From NCBI RefSeq assembly GCF_001499675.1, contig NZ_LN609302.1:124001-188000 (forward strand): a stretch of DNA of 64,000 bases, written 5' to 3'. Shown here piece after piece: positions 37,890 to 47,924 of this stretch; the first letter of the stretch is position 1; each line of letters opens with the position of its first letter. The translations under genes and the position numbers were made by a program. The notes beneath the pieces are model-generated. The model was not told where the DNA came from. It saw nothing but the letters and a program-made list of their open reading frames with translations, and searched no databases. The stretch comes from Acetobacter ghanensis (lineage in GTDB: Bacteria; Pseudomonadota; Alphaproteobacteria; Acetobacterales; Acetobacteraceae).

Positions 37890-38758
37890 ATGCCCCGACT
37901 TTTGGCCGCTCCATTGACCGTACATGTTCTTGGCGCATCGGGCCGGTCCGGGCGGGCTGTATGCCATGCACTGGCGGCACAGGGCACACGGGTTGTGCCC
38001 ATTATACGCAACCCGGCCAAAGCCACCGGCATGGACAGCCCGCGTATTGCGGACCTAAGCGGCCCGACTGCCCCCCTACGCACCGCGCTGGCCGATGCAA
38101 CGCACATTGTCTGCACAGCCCACGCACGCAACATTCCCGCCCTGCTGGCAGCAGCGCCCCCTACCGCGCAACTGGTGTGCCTTGGCAGCACCCGCAGGTT
38201 TACCCGCTGGCCAGATGCCCACGGCAATGGCGTGCTTCTGGGGGAACGGGCTTTGCTGGCTTCTGGCCGTAAGGGCGTTATTCTGCACCCCACCATGATT
38301 TACGGCGCACAGGGGGAGAACAACGTGCAGCGGCTGGCCGCGCTGCTGCGCTACCTGCCACTCGCCCCACTCCCCGATGGCGGGCGCGCGCTGGTGCAGC
38401 CCATATGGCAGGGGGATGTAACGGCCTCCATTCTGGCCGCGCTAAACATACCGTGGGATGGCCCGCACAGCCTGATTATTGCGGGGCGGGATGCCGTGCC
38501 CTACTGGCAGTTTACCCGCATGGTGGCCCAAGCCGCAGGGCTGCGCCCCGGCCCACCGTCCGCCTGCCCGCGTGGCTGCTCATGCCGTTTGCACAGGTTT
38601 TTGCCCACGTGCCGGGGCTCCCCCGCATTGGCAAAGACGAAATCCGCCGCCTGTTGGAAAACAAGAATTTTGATATTGGCCCCATGCAGGCCACTCTGGG
38701 CATAACCCCCATAGGGCTGCCCGAAGGCCTACGCCGCACGTTTACGCCGCAGGCCTGA
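37890..38758 (+). pseudogene. NAD(P)-dependent epimerase-like SDR, frameshifted near the 3' end
   Basis: The first frame has an atypical Rossmann start (TVHVLGASGRSGRAV), GSTRRFTRW and HPTMIYGAQGENNVQRLAA, which match the NmrA/NDUFA9-like extended SDR group. After AAGLRP the frame loses sense. The next frame gives a good C-terminus (TVRLPAWLLMPFAQVFAHVP, then KDEIRRLLENKNFDIGP) ending at 38758. One added C in the C4 run 38546-38549 joins them. Restored length would be about 289 residues. Substrate unknown; members act on nucleotide sugars, quinones or as assembly factors. Confidence 0.72.
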
Positions 38759-38834
38759 CCCCCTCAAAGGGGGCAATACCGGGCTGACGCACCAGCCAGA
38801 CCGGCGCGCCAGCACAGACTTACGCTGGTATTTT

Positions 38835-39551
38835 TTACTCTGGCTGTTCAACGTTGGTCCGCGCGGCCCCACCACGAGGGCGCACGGATGGCAGCATTTC
38901 ACCCGTAACAGCGTAATACACGCGCTCGGCAATATTGGTGGCGTGGTCGCCAATCCGTTCAAGGTTTTTGGCCACGAACAGCAGATGGATGCACGGCCCG
39001 ATCTTGCGGGGGTCTTCCATCATATACGTCACCAATTCGCGGAACATGGTGGTGTACAGTTCGTCCACTGCCGTATCGGCCTTCCAGACTTCCTGCGCGC
39101 GTTCAGCATCGCTCTCCACCATGGATTCCACGGCCATATGCAGGTTTTCCTGCACCAGCCGGGCCATTGCGCGCAGGGCGCTAAAGGAGATGGCTCCGTC
39201 CAGAACCTCCACCTTGGCCGCCCGGCGCGCGATGGAGGATGCGTAATCCCCAATCCGCTCAAGGTCGCCGCTCATCTTCAGCACGGCCACAATAACGCGC
39301 AGGTCCACCGCCATGGGGGCACGCAGAGCCAGAATGCGGATGGCCAGCATTTCGGCCTCGCGCTCCAGCGCGTCCACTTCGGGGTCCAGCTCCGGGGGTT
39401 CCAGAGCGGCTTCTTCATTCTGGTTCACCACGGCGGCAATAGCCTGAGCCGTCTGCCGCTCCACCAGACCGCCCATGCGCGCCACAATGCCACGCAGGCG
39501 GTCAAGCTCCTGATCGTACCGGGTAATGGTATGTGCTGGTTCGTTGCCCAT
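38835..39551 (-). CDS. phoU: PhoU, phosphate signalling regulator
   Basis: Encodes a 238-residue helical bundle of two PhoU repeats, with family motifs LALRAPMAVDLRVIVAVLKM, ERIGDYASSIARRA and, in the second half, ERIGDHATNIAERVYY. PhoU represses the PhoR/PhoB response and modulates PstSCAB. It ends the leftward pstC-pstA-pstB-phoU operon, 31 bases after pstB. Confidence 0.95.
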   Translation of the reverse strand: MGNEPAHTITRYDQELDRLRGIVARMGGLVERQTAQAIAAVVNQNEEAALEPPELDPEVDALEREAEMLAIRILALRAPMAVDLRVIVAVLKMSGDLERIGDYASSIARRAAKVEVLDGAISFSALRAMARLVQENLHMAVESMVESDAERAQEVWKADTAVDELYTTMFRELVTYMMEDPRKIGPCIHLLFVAKNLERIGDHATNIAERVYYAVTGEMLPSVRPRGGAARTNVEQPE

Positions 39552-39582
39552 AACGCTTTCCTCCGTGCCCTGTGCTCAGGCT

Positions 39583-40413
39583 TTAGCCGAAGCGGCCTGT
39601 AATGTAGTCCTGCGTCTGCTGTTCACGCGGGGTGGTGAACATACGGGCGGTGCTGTCCACTTCGATCAGGCGGCCCATATAGAAAAACGCCACCTGATCA
39701 GCACAACGCGCAGCCTGCTGCATGTTGTGCGTCACAATGGCAATGGTGAACTCGGTTTTAAGCTCATCGAGCAGTTCCTCGATCCGGGCGGTGGAGACCG
39801 GGTCGAGCGCACTTGTGGGTTCGTCGAGCAGAATAACTTCGGGGCGCACGGCAATGGTGCGGGCAATGCACAGGCGCTGCTGCTGACCGCCGGACAGGGC
39901 GGTAGCGGACGCGCTGAGCCGGTCCTGCACCTCGGACCACAGGGCCACACGGCGCAGGGCGTCTTCTACCCGTCCGTCCATTTCGGAGCGGGAGACACGC
40001 TCGTGCAGGCGGATGCCAAAGGCGATGTTGTCGTAGATGGACATGGGGAATGGCGTGGGTTTTTGAAACACCATGCCAATGCGCGAGCGCAGGACGTTAA
40101 GGTCCACCCCGGAGCGCAGAATATTCTGCCCGTCAAAAAGAACCTCACCCGTGGCGCGCTGGCCGGGGTACAGGTCATACATCCGGTTGAGCACACGCAG
40201 CAGCGTAGACTTGCCACAGCCAGACGGGCCGATCATGCCCGTAACGCTCCGCTCGGGGAAGTCGAGCGAAATATCGTGCAGGGCGTGGGACGTGCCGTAA
40301 TAGAAGTTCAGATCCCGGACCTGCATGGCCACGGGGTGTGCCTCCCGGCTGGTGGGCGCGCTGTCTGACGGCTGGGTCATGTCTGTCGTTTTCACGGGAA
40401 CCTCTACGCTCAT
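39583..40413 (-). CDS. pstB: PstB, phosphate ABC transporter ATPase
   Basis: Encodes a 276-residue ATPase of the high-affinity phosphate importer. Walker A is GPSGCGKST (residues 62-70), the signature is [14 protein letters not shown], Walker B is [12 protein letters not shown], and the H-loop is [27 protein letters not shown] is typical of PstB. The first 30 residues form an extra hydrophilic leader. It overlaps pstA by four bases. Confidence 0.97.
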   Translation of the reverse strand: MSVEVPVKTTDMTQPSDSAPTSREAHPVAMQVRDLNFYYGTSHALHDISLDFPERSVTGMIGPSGCGKSTLLRVLNRMYDLYPGQRATGEVLFDGQNILRSGVDLNVLRSRIGMVFQKPTPFPMSIYDNIAFGIRLHERVSRSEMDGRVEDALRRVALWSEVQDRLSASATALSGGQQQRLCIARTIAVRPEVILLDEPTSALDPVSTARIEELLDELKTEFTIAIVTHNMQQAARCADQVAFFYMGRLIEVDSTARMFTTPREQQTQDYITGRFG

Positions 40414-41285
40414 GACCGTCCTCCGCGGGTACCAACCCGCACTACAATATTAATAATAAGCACACCCAGCGTAACCAGCAGCGCACCCGTCCAGGCCTGC
40501 TGCATCCAGTCCTGATAGGCGGAACCGGCATACTGGTAGATAGCCACGGGCAGGCTGGCCATGGGACGCCCGAGGTCCAAAGACCATTCGGAATTGCCCA
40601 GCGAGGTAAACAGAAGGGGGGCGGTCTCCCCCGCAACGCGGGCAATAGCCAGCAGCACGCCGGTCATAATACCCGCCCGCACGGCCCGCAGGCAGATAAA
40701 CAGGATAACCCGCCATTTGGGCGCGCCCAGCGCTATGCCTGCCTCACGCATGGCAACAGGCACAAGGCGCAGCATGTCCTCGGTCGTGCGGACCACAATG
40801 GGCATGGCCAGAATAGCCAGTGCCACAGCGCCCGACAGACCGGAGAAGTGCCCAAACGGCACCACCAGCATCATGTAAATAAACAGGCCGATCAGGATGG
40901 ATGGCGCGGACAGGAGCATATCGGACACAAAGCGCACGGTACGCGCCATACGGCTGCCCGCCCCGTATTCCGCCAGATAGATGCCCGTCATCAGCCCGGC
41001 CGGTGCGCCGATAAGAATGGCAAGCCCGGTCTGGATAATGCTGCCCATAATGGCGTTGGCCAGACCACCGGGCTGCCCCGGCGCGGCCATGGACATGGTG
41101 AACAGGTGCAGGCTCATGCCCGCCAGACCATTTTTGAACAGGGTCCACAGGATGGAGCCGAGCATACACACCACAATGAGCATACCCAGCCAGCTCATGA
41201 CCGTGGCAAACCTGTCGCACATATGGCGGCGCCACAGCAGCGAGGCGGAGCGGTCCGCCCGCATGAGGGTATTGTTTGCCTTCAT
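40410..41285 (-). CDS. pstA: PstA, phosphate ABC transporter permease
   Basis: Encodes a 291-residue permease with six helices and the EAA loop ([20 protein letters not shown]). Start chosen at 41285 ([13 protein letters not shown]), two bases after the pstC stop; the longer open frame would run back into pstC. It pairs with PstC and PstB. Confidence 0.95.
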   Translation of the reverse strand: MKANNTLMRADRSASLLWRRHMCDRFATVMSWLGMLIVVCMLGSILWTLFKNGLAGMSLHLFTMSMAAPGQPGGLANAIMGSIIQTGLAILIGAPAGLMTGIYLAEYGAGSRMARTVRFVSDMLLSAPSILIGLFIYMMLVVPFGHFSGLSGAVALAILAMPIVVRTTEDMLRLVPVAMREAGIALGAPKWRVILFICLRAVRAGIMTGVLLAIARVAGETAPLLFTSLGNSEWSLDLGRPMASLPVAIYQYAGSAYQDWMQQAWTGALLVTLGVLIINIVVRVGTRGGRS

Positions 41286-41287
41286 CC

Positions 41288-42271
41288 TCAACGTCCTGCT
41301 GCCTGTTCGCCACGGGCCAGCAGCCAACGGGAGAACCAGAGTGTTACAAAGGAGATGGCCATAAGAATGGCGCCCAGAGCCATGAGGGACGCCAGCTTGA
41401 GGCTCCCTGCCGGGCTTTCGGGGAATTCGAGGGCGATCAGCGAGGCAATGGTGTTGGCCGGCGCAAACAGCGACCAGCCAATGTGGTTGCTATCCCCGAT
41501 AACAAAGGTCACGGCCATGGTCTCACCCATGGCGCGGCCCATGCCCAGCACAATACCACCCACAACGCCCTGACGGGACCACGGCAACACCACGTAGCGC
41601 ATGACCTCCCACCGTGTTGCCCCTAGCCCGTAACCGCTCTCCCGCAGGACGGCGGGCATGGACAGGAACACATCGCGCATGACGGCGGTAATGGAGGGGG
41701 TGATCATGACCGCCAGAATAAGGGCGGCCGTAAACAGCCCCGTGCCAAACGGCGCCCCCGCCACAAGGGCGGACAGGCCGGGCACATGCCCCAAAAACTG
41801 GCGGGCGGCGGGCTGCACGTAATGCGCCACCACCGGCACCACCACAAAAAAGCCCCACATGCCAAAGATAATGGACGGCACAGCAGCCAGAAGCTGCACG
41901 GCCATGCCAATAACCGAGGCAGCGGCGGGCGGGGCAAGGGCCGTCAGCCAGAAGGCTGTGCCAAATGCCAGCGGCACGGCCACCAGCAGGGCGAGCGCAC
42001 TGCTTATGACGGTGCCAAAAACAGGTGCCGCCGCGCCAAAGTGTTGCGTGACCGGGTTCCACACTGCGGAAACCAGAAAGCCGGGGCCAAAGGTTGCAAA
42101 CGCCTTCCAGCCACCACTCACCATAACGGCAATGATGGCGCCCAGAACAACCAGCACGCCAACACCTGTTGCCGTAACCAGAAGCCTGAAGGCGGGGTCG
42201 CCCTTTTGCCCTCCCTGATGGGAAGGGGCTTTTTTCATCGCGGGCAGGGACTGCCGTGCGGGAATTTCCAT
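41288..42271 (-). CDS. pstC: PstC, phosphate ABC transporter permease
   Basis: Encodes a 327-residue permease. The helices begin at FRLLVTATGVGVLVVLGAII; GFLVSAVWNPVTQHFGA and VLRESGYGLGATRWEVMRYV (EAA loop) are PstC features. ATG 42271 is chosen because GGAG lies just upstream. It is the first gene of the operon. No pstS binding-protein gene precedes it here, so PstS must be encoded elsewhere, if present. Confidence 0.95.
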   Translation of the reverse strand: MEIPARQSLPAMKKAPSHQGGQKGDPAFRLLVTATGVGVLVVLGAIIAVMVSGGWKAFATFGPGFLVSAVWNPVTQHFGAAAPVFGTVISSALALLVAVPLAFGTAFWLTALAPPAAASVIGMAVQLLAAVPSIIFGMWGFFVVVPVVAHYVQPAARQFLGHVPGLSALVAGAPFGTGLFTAALILAVMITPSITAVMRDVFLSMPAVLRESGYGLGATRWEVMRYVVLPWSRQGVVGGIVLGMGRAMGETMAVTFVIGDSNHIGWSLFAPANTIASLIALEFPESPAGSLKLASLMALGAILMAISFVTLWFSRWLLARGEQAAGR

Positions 42272-42373
42272 CTGCTCTCCGTTCCGAACTATCAGCCGGA
42301 TGGGGCGAGAAATACTGAACGCGGTGCTCTCCTGCAACACAGAGACCCCATGAAAGTCCCATTAAACAGAGTT

Positions 42374-42391
42374 TTGTCACAAAACTGTAGT
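42374..42391 (+). promoter_or_regulatory. Candidate Pho box upstream of pstC
   Basis: TTGTCAC-AAAA-CTGTAGT is a near match to the PhoB box of two CTGTCAT repeats separated by four A/T bases (5 of 7 positions in each repeat). It lies in the 323-base region between divergent pstC and ilvD, 103 bases before the pstC start. The direct repeats read on the + strand, that is toward ilvD and not toward pstC, which lowers confidence. Confidence 0.4.
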
Positions 42392-42594
42392 GTTATCAGG
42401 GACCTCGGCGGGTAACGCACCAGCACCCCATACCTGCCTCCCCGGCAACAGGGAGCCTGCCAAACGATTTCTGCATAATCCAGCCCTGACAGCCAGCACA
42501 ATGTGGCGTAATGTGCGCCCCCATGCCGGTTGAACCACCGCGCATACCCCACCACCTGTTGATTGACCCAGCATTGAAGCAGAGAGACCCCATA

Positions 42595-44463
42595 ATGGCC
42601 GGCTACCGATCACGCACCACCACCCACGGGCGCAACATGGCAGGCGCCCGCAGCCTGTGGCGTGCAACCGGTGTAAAAGACTCCGACTTTGGCAAGCCCA
42701 TTATTGCCGTCGCCAATTCCTTTACCCAGTTCGTGCCCGGCCATGTGCACCTCAAGGATATGGGCCAGCTTGTTTGCGATGCCATTGCCGAAGCAGGCGG
42801 CATTGGCCGTGAGTTCAACACCATTGCGGTAGATGATGGCATTGCCATGGGCCACGGCGGCATGCTGTACAGCCTGCCCTCGCGCGAGCTGATTGCCGAT
42901 GCCGTGGAATACATGGTGAACGCCCACTGTGCGGACGCCATTGTGTGCATCAGCAACTGCGACAAGATCACGCCGGGTATGCTCATGGCCTCCATGCGGC
43001 TGAACATTCCGGTCATTTTTGTGTCCGGCGGCCCCATGGAAGCCGGGCGCGTCACACTGGATGACATTGAACAGCGCGCCGACCTTGTGACCTCCATGGT
43101 CGCCGCCGCAAGCCCGGGTGTGAGCGAGGCCGACTCCCTTGCCATCGAACGCTCCGCCTGCCCTACCTGCGGCTCGTGCTCGGGCATGTTCACCGCCAAT
43201 TCCATGAACTGCCTGACCGAAGCACTGGGCCTGTCCCTGCCCGGCAACGGCAGCCTTGTGGCCACCCACGCCGCACGCCGCAACCTGTTTGTGGAAGCAG
43301 GCCACCGTATTGTGGACCTTGCCCGGCGCTACTACGAGCAGGGTGATACCTCGGTCCTGCCGCGCAGCATTGCCACCATGCCCGCGTTTGAAAACGCGAT
43401 GTCGGTTGATATTGCCATGGGCGGGTCCACCAACACGGTGCTGCATCTGCTGGCCGCAGCGCATGAAGGCGAAGTGCCCTTTACCATGAAGGACATCGAC
43501 CGCCTCTCCCGCAAGGTGCCGCATCTGTGCAAGGTCTCCCCCTCCCGCCCGGACGTGCATATGGAAGACGTGCATCGTGCTGGCGGTATTCCCGCCATTA
43601 TGGGTGAACTGGACCGGCTGGGCCTGCTGCACCGTGACGTGAACATGGTCCACGCTGCCAACCTGACCGAAGCGCTGGATAAATGGGACATCCGCGCCCC
43701 CGGAGCCGAAAGCCGGACAGCAGCGCGGGACTTCTTTAGCGCCTCCCCCGGCGGGGTGCGCACCACGGTCGCGTTCTCGCAGTCCAGCACGTACAAAACG
43801 CTGGATACGGACCAGACCAACGGGGCCATCCGCGATGGCGCACATGCCTATAATCAGGATGGCGGGCTGTGCGTGCTGTACGGCAATCTGGCGGAAGACG
43901 GCGCAATTGTTAAAACCGCAGGTGTTGCCGCCGGGCTGGAAACATTCTCCGGCCCTGCCCGTATCTTTGAAAGTCAGGATGACGCAGTGGCCGCCATTCT
44001 GGGGGACAAGATCAACCCCGGCGATGTGGTGCTGATCCGCTACGAAGGCCCCAAAGGTGGCCCCGGTATGCAGGAAATGCTGTACCCGACCAGTTACCTC
44101 AAATCCAAAGGGCTGGCCGAAAAATGCGCGCTTATTACCGATGGCCGCTTCTCTGGCGGTAGCTCGGGCCTGTCCATTGGCCACATCTCCCCCGAAGCGG
44201 GCGAAGGTGGCGTGATCGGGCTGGTGGAAGAAGGGGATACGATCGAGATCGACATTCCCAACCGCCGCCTGTCCGTGGCTGTGGCAGACAGCGTTCTGTC
44301 CGACCGTCGGGCACGGATGGATGATCTGGGCGATCAGGCATGGCAGCCCAAGCGTGACCGTGTGGTGTCCAACGCGCTCAAGGCCTATGCGGCCCTGACC
44401 ACCAGTGCGGCCCGCGGCGCTGTGCGTGACGTAAGCCAGCTAACCCGCCGCACGCCCCGTTAA
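42595..44463 (+). CDS. ilvD: Dihydroxy-acid dehydratase IlvD
   Basis: Encodes a 622-residue Fe-S dehydratase of branched-chain amino acid and pantothenate synthesis. The cluster ligands Cys122 (SNCDKITPG) and Cys195 ([16 protein letters not shown]), and Asp81 for Mg ([11 protein letters not shown]), are all present. The sequence stays close to E. coli IlvD over its full length. Start chosen at ATG 42595 ([19 protein letters not shown]) by homology; the frame is open 28 codons further upstream. Confidence 0.97.
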   Translation: MAGYRSRTTTHGRNMAGARSLWRATGVKDSDFGKPIIAVANSFTQFVPGHVHLKDMGQLVCDAIAEAGGIGREFNTIAVDDGIAMGHGGMLYSLPSRELIADAVEYMVNAHCADAIVCISNCDKITPGMLMASMRLNIPVIFVSGGPMEAGRVTLDDIEQRADLVTSMVAAASPGVSEADSLAIERSACPTCGSCSGMFTANSMNCLTEALGLSLPGNGSLVATHAARRNLFVEAGHRIVDLARRYYEQGDTSVLPRSIATMPAFENAMSVDIAMGGSTNTVLHLLAAAHEGEVPFTMKDIDRLSRKVPHLCKVSPSRPDVHMEDVHRAGGIPAIMGELDRLGLLHRDVNMVHAANLTEALDKWDIRAPGAESRTAARDFFSASPGGVRTTVAFSQSSTYKTLDTDQTNGAIRDGAHAYNQDGGLCVLYGNLAEDGAIVKTAGVAAGLETFSGPARIFESQDDAVAAILGDKINPGDVVLIRYEGPKGGPGMQEMLYPTSYLKSKGLAEKCALITDGRFSGGSSGLSIGHISPEAGEGGVIGLVEEGDTIEIDIPNRRLSVAVADSVLSDRRARMDDLGDQAWQPKRDRVVSNALKAYAALTTSAARGAVRDVSQLTRRTPR

Positions 44464-44491
44464 CGGGCAGCAGCAACAGGCCGCAAAAAAA

Positions 44492-44527
44492 TCCCCGCCA
44501 GGGCGACGCGCCTTGCGGGGAGTTTTT
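44492..44527 (+). terminator. Terminator after ilvD
   Basis: TCCCCGC (44492-44498) pairs with GCGGGGA (44515-44521), with extra pairing inside, and is followed by a T run. Confidence 0.85.
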
Positions 44528-44604
44528 ATGCCTGAACCTGTCCGCTCAACCCCACATCCGGTTCCAAACCCGATGCGGGAAAAAGCGGGGGCTTAGGGGA
44601 ATGG

Positions 44605-45294
44605 TTACTGCGCGGCTGGAGCTGCGACCGGAGCCATAACCTCGCCAGCCGGAGCGGCAAGCTGGGGGGCTGCTGGCTCAGGCTGCGGCACAACCTTGTT
44701 GGTCACAATGTAGGTAATGGATTCCGCACGCGTAATATCCACCACATCGCCAATCTTGAGCGTCTTGAGGAAGTCCTGCATGGCCTTGGTGCGCAGGGCG
44801 GCCACGTGTAGCGTGTCATCCCCTTCCGTGGAGAAGGTGATGGTGCTGGACGGCAGGTCAATGGTCTTGATAATGGCGCGCTCGCGGTTAAAGGCCGCAA
44901 TAATACCGCGCGGGTGACCGTGCACAAAGCCGCGTGCCGTGGTCAGCGTGGATTCCGGCAGCGGGCTGCCCGGCGGTGCAAGCTGCGCGCCCAGCGTTTC
45001 CACGAACTGGATTTTCAGCTCGTCCCCTTCATGCAGGTGCGGCACGTCCTTGACGGCAGACCCGTATTCAATGGTCAGCAGGTGGCCATTACCTTCACGC
45101 AGCAGCAGTTCACGCGCTTCGCGGTCCACGCTTTCCACCACAGCAGTCGCCTGCTGGCTTTTAAGAAGAACAGAGGCCTGCGCATGTGCCGCGTTGGGCA
45201 TGGCCAGCGTGGCCAGCCCCGCAAAACCGAGCGCACATGCCGCTACAGAAGCCGCAGCCTTGGAGGAAAAGCGGGAAACAAGAGGATGCAACAC
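44605..45294 (-). CDS. Exported protein of unknown function
   Basis: Encodes about 229 residues. I choose the GTG at 45294, spaced correctly from AAGGA; a TTG at 45300 is also in frame. A signal peptide (CALGFAGLATLAMPNAAHA) is followed by a soluble beta-rich domain (ATAVVESVDREARELLLREG, then LKIQFVETLGAQLAPPG, then VHGHPRGIIAAFN and DLPSSTITFSTEGD). The C-terminus is a Pro/Ala/Gln-rich tail. The pattern of short strands with conserved G-D turns loosely recalls an OB or SH3-like fold. No family is recognised. Monocistronic. Confidence 0.72.
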   Translation of the reverse strand: MLHPLVSRFSSKAAASVAACALGFAGLATLAMPNAAHAQASVLLKSQQATAVVESVDREARELLLREGNGHLLTIEYGSAVKDVPHLHEGDELKIQFVETLGAQLAPPGSPLPESTLTTARGFVHGHPRGIIAAFNRERAIIKTIDLPSSTITFSTEGDDTLHVAALRTKAMQDFLKTLKIGDVVDITRAESITYIVTNKVVPQPEPAAPQLAAPAGEVMAPVAAPAAQ

Positions 45295-45447
45295 TCTCAA
45301 TCCTTTCCGTCAGAAGCCTGAGGCAGACTGCGCCAGGCCAGATTTATTACCGGCAGTGATACAACGCCCACACCATAACACAAGCCACGGCTTTGCGTAG
45401 CTGTGCGGGGCTACGCCTGACACGCAGCCAGAACAACCACAAAAGAA

Positions 45448-45479
45448 AAAACCCGTCTGGCGGACCAGACGGGTTTTTG
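45448..45479 (-). terminator. Terminator of the small Cys-rich protein gene
   Basis: ACCCGTCTGG (45451-45460) pairs perfectly with CCAGACGGGT (45465-45474) around CGGA. It is flanked by A on the left and T on the right, so it can act leftward. Confidence 0.9.
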
Positions 45480-45517
45480 TCCTGTGTCGGCCGGTCAGAA
45501 ACCGACCCGACGCCGGA

Positions 45518-45631
45518 TTAGCCGCAGCACTTCTTCTTGCGGAAGAAATACACAACAGCTGCGATCAGGCCGAGAGCCAGAATACCGCGCGCACAGGGGG
45601 ATTTGGGGCATTTTACGGGGCAGTTTGCCAT
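45518..45631 (-). CDS. 37-residue Cys-rich membrane peptide
   Basis: The ATG at 45631 with GAGGA upstream gives 37 residues: an N-terminal MANCPVKCPKSPCARG with three cysteines, one membrane helix (ILALGLIAAVVYFF), and a basic, Cys-containing end (RKKKCCG). A longer open frame to 45712 adds an unconvincing leader. The gene has its own terminator, which argues that it is expressed. Function unknown; a small metal-related or assembly membrane protein is a guess only. Confidence 0.65.
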   Translation of the reverse strand: MANCPVKCPKSPCARGILALGLIAAVVYFFRKKKCCG

Positions 45632-45771
45632 GTCTTGCGCATCCTCAATTTGGGGTTCCACCCAACAGGGGTCGGGCGTTTCTGTTCTGTTGTAGCGTAA
45701 ATGGCGCGCCACGTCATGCTATCTGGCCTCCATAACTGCCGACCACCCTCATGCCTGACGCGCAAAAATAC

Positions 45772-46755
45772 TTAGGGTAACAAAATGGTGCTGCCTATGG
45801 TGCCACCGGCCTCCAGCACCTCGTGCGCCCTATGGGCCTCGGCCAGCGCAAAACGCTGCCCAATGGTAGGCCGCAGCGCCCCCTGCTCCAACATGGCAAA
45901 CAGCTCCTGTGTTGCCGCCTCCAGTGCCGGACGAGCGCCAATATAGCTGGAGAGCGTAGGCCGGGTGAGGTACAGGCTGCCCTTGGCGGCCAGTGTGCCC
46001 ACATTCACCCCCGTAACGGGGCCGGACGCATTGCCGTAGCTGACCATAAGCCCACGCGGGGCAAGGCAGGACAGACTGGCCTCAAACGTAGCGCGGCCTA
46101 TGCTGTCATACACCACGGGCACCATGGCACCGTTGGTCAGCTCCCGCACACGCTCTGGCAGGTTGTCCATCCCCACCAGCACATCCGCCGCCCCGCAGGC
46201 CCGTGCAATATCCGCCTTATGCTCCGATGAGGTCACGCCAATAACCCGCGCGCCAAGGTAGCTGCCCCACTGGCACAGCAGTTGCCCCACCCCTCCGGCG
46301 GGGGCATAGACCAGAATAGTCTCCCCCTGCCGCACACGGTGCACCTGCCACAGCAGCATATGGGCAGACAGGCCACGCAGCATGACGGCGGCCGCCGTCT
46401 CGGTGGAAATGCCGTCTGGCAGAACCACCAGCCGGTCTGCCGGAACAAGCCGGTACTGGGCATACCCGCCCAACACCCCGGTATAGGCCACCCGCATACC
46501 CGCGCTTAAGCCCACAACGCCCTTGCCCACGGCCTCCACAACACCTGCCCCCTCCATGCCCGGAATAGCTGGCAGGGTGGGAAATTTGTACAACCCACTC
46601 CGAAAATACGTGTCTATGAAGTTGGCCCCAATGGCCTCCTGCCGCACCAGCACCTCCCCCGTGTGGGGCAGAGGGACCGATACAAATTCGGGCACCAGAA
46701 CATCTGGGCCACCAGTCTGATACACCCGGACAACCTGATTATGCTGCGCCGTCAT
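45772..46755 (-). CDS. qor: NADPH:quinone oxidoreductase (zeta-crystallin type)
   Basis: Encodes a 327-residue zinc-free MDR enzyme. GANFIDTYFRSGLYKFP, PGMEGAGVVEAVG and the cofactor site VYAPAGGVGQLLCQW are typical of QOR. The catalytic zinc ligands of alcohol dehydrogenases are absent, as expected. It reduces quinones one electron at a time with NADPH. It is followed by a short gap and the FUSC gene, both leftward. Confidence 0.88.
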   Translation of the reverse strand: MTAQHNQVVRVYQTGGPDVLVPEFVSVPLPHTGEVLVRQEAIGANFIDTYFRSGLYKFPTLPAIPGMEGAGVVEAVGKGVVGLSAGMRVAYTGVLGGYAQYRLVPADRLVVLPDGISTETAAAVMLRGLSAHMLLWQVHRVRQGETILVYAPAGGVGQLLCQWGSYLGARVIGVTSSEHKADIARACGAADVLVGMDNLPERVRELTNGAMVPVVYDSIGRATFEASLSCLAPRGLMVSYGNASGPVTGVNVGTLAAKGSLYLTRPTLSSYIGARPALEAATQELFAMLEQGALRPTIGQRFALAEAHRAHEVLEAGGTIGSTILLP

Positions 46756-46844
46756 ACTGTTCGCCCCTTTTTGTCTGCGCAGTCTTTACTGGCATGGCGC
46801 TGGTCCACACGACGGCGGGCAGCAAAGGCTGCGACGTTTATTGC

Positions 46845-47924
46845 TTATGGGGCTGCACGGTCCGAATCATCTTCACCCAGCAACTGGATGAGCTGCCTCA
46901 GGTCCGTAAGCAGAATACCCACCACAAAACGTATGATGGGGTCTGCCGTTTCATTTTCCGTTGGCAGGGAGGACATCACCTCCGCCGCCACGCGGTATTC
47001 ATCCCCCGTGCGGGCAATGGCCTCGCTCTCGCACCGTTGGATAATCCACTGGAACCCACGCAGCATACCGGCGCGCACACTGGCGGCCTGTTCCAGCTCC
47101 TCGGGCGTGGCCGTTTGGGGCAGAACCAGTATGGCGCGGGCCACCACCAGCGCATCCATTTGCAACTGCCGAATACCCGCAGGCAGACGGGCCAGCATGG
47201 GGTCCCGCTCATCCAACGGGCGCCAGTGCTCGCGCCGGGCTTCCTCCAGTGCGGCCTGCACCTTGCGCAGGGAAGCGGCACACTCGTCATTCATGTCCTG
47301 AATAACGGACCATTCCACATGCCCGCTCCGGGCCTTCTGCAACATGGCCACAATCTGGCGCACTGTTAACGCCGCGTTGCGAAAAGCATCCCGCCGCGCC
47401 TGCTCGTGCAGCACCAGATACGTCACCAGTGTGCCCGACCCCACCCCGATGAGAATAGCCAGCACACGCTCGATCGGACGCAGGTAGGGGTCGTTATCGG
47501 TTGGGAACAGAATGGCCACCATAAGCGTGACCACGCCCATGCGGGCCTCCGGCTTCCACGAGACCAGAATGGCCAGCGGCACAAAGGCAATGGTGAACCC
47601 CACCCACAACGGCCAGTGCAGAAACATAATGAGCGTAATGGGCGCAATGCTGGCCGTGGCCCCAATGAGCGTGCCCAAAAGCTGGTCCCGCCCTTTGGAG
47701 ATTGTGTCCGTAATGCTGTTCTGGGTCACAATGACCGAGGTAATAAGCGCCCAGCCCGGTTCCTGCAGGTTGGTCAGCCACGCCACAAACCCTGCCACGC
47801 CAACGGCGCTCAGCAAACGAATGGTCTGGCAGACGGTGGCGTTATCCAGCCACCGTGCAAGCCACGGGCAGTAGCGGCTTATGTCCAGCGCAGGTGCGCG
47901 TCTGCCTGTAAGCAGGGCAATCAG
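46845..47924 (-). CDS. FUSC family transporter-like protein, apparent CTG start
   Basis: The usual frame starts at TTG 47816 and gives 323 residues of a FUSC/aromatic-acid-exporter-like protein: membrane segments including AGFVAWLTNLQEPGWALITSVIVTQNSI, the second near LLGTLIGATASIAPITLIMF, and a long soluble helical C-terminus (ARRDAFRNAALTVRQIVAML). The frame stays open upstream without ATG, GTG or TTG to a CTG at 47924. That CTG overlaps the degP stop as CTGA and has GGAGG 7 bases upstream, the usual layout of a coupled gene. This gives about 359 residues and a sensible leader. It is a guess that this rare start is used. Substrate unknown. Confidence 0.65.
   Translation of the reverse strand: MIALLTGRRAPALDISRYCPWLARWLDNATVCQTIRLLSAVGVAGFVAWLTNLQEPGWALITSVIVTQNSITDTISKGRDQLLGTLIGATASIAPITLIMFLHWPLWVGFTIAFVPLAILVSWKPEARMGVVTLMVAILFPTDNDPYLRPIERVLAILIGVGSGTLVTYLVLHEQARRDAFRNAALTVRQIVAMLQKARSGHVEWSVIQDMNDECAASLRKVQAALEEARREHWRPLDERDPMLARLPAGIRQLQMDALVVARAILVLPQTATPEELEQAASVRAGMLRGFQWIIQRCESEAIARTGDEYRVAAEVMSSLPTENETADPIIRFVVGILLTDLRQLIQLLGEDDSDRAAP

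Noticed and set aside
42610-44184. 524-codon open frame antisense to ilvD
   Set aside because: Third-position GC bias opens antisense frames in GC-rich genes; the protein has no family features and ilvD is certain.
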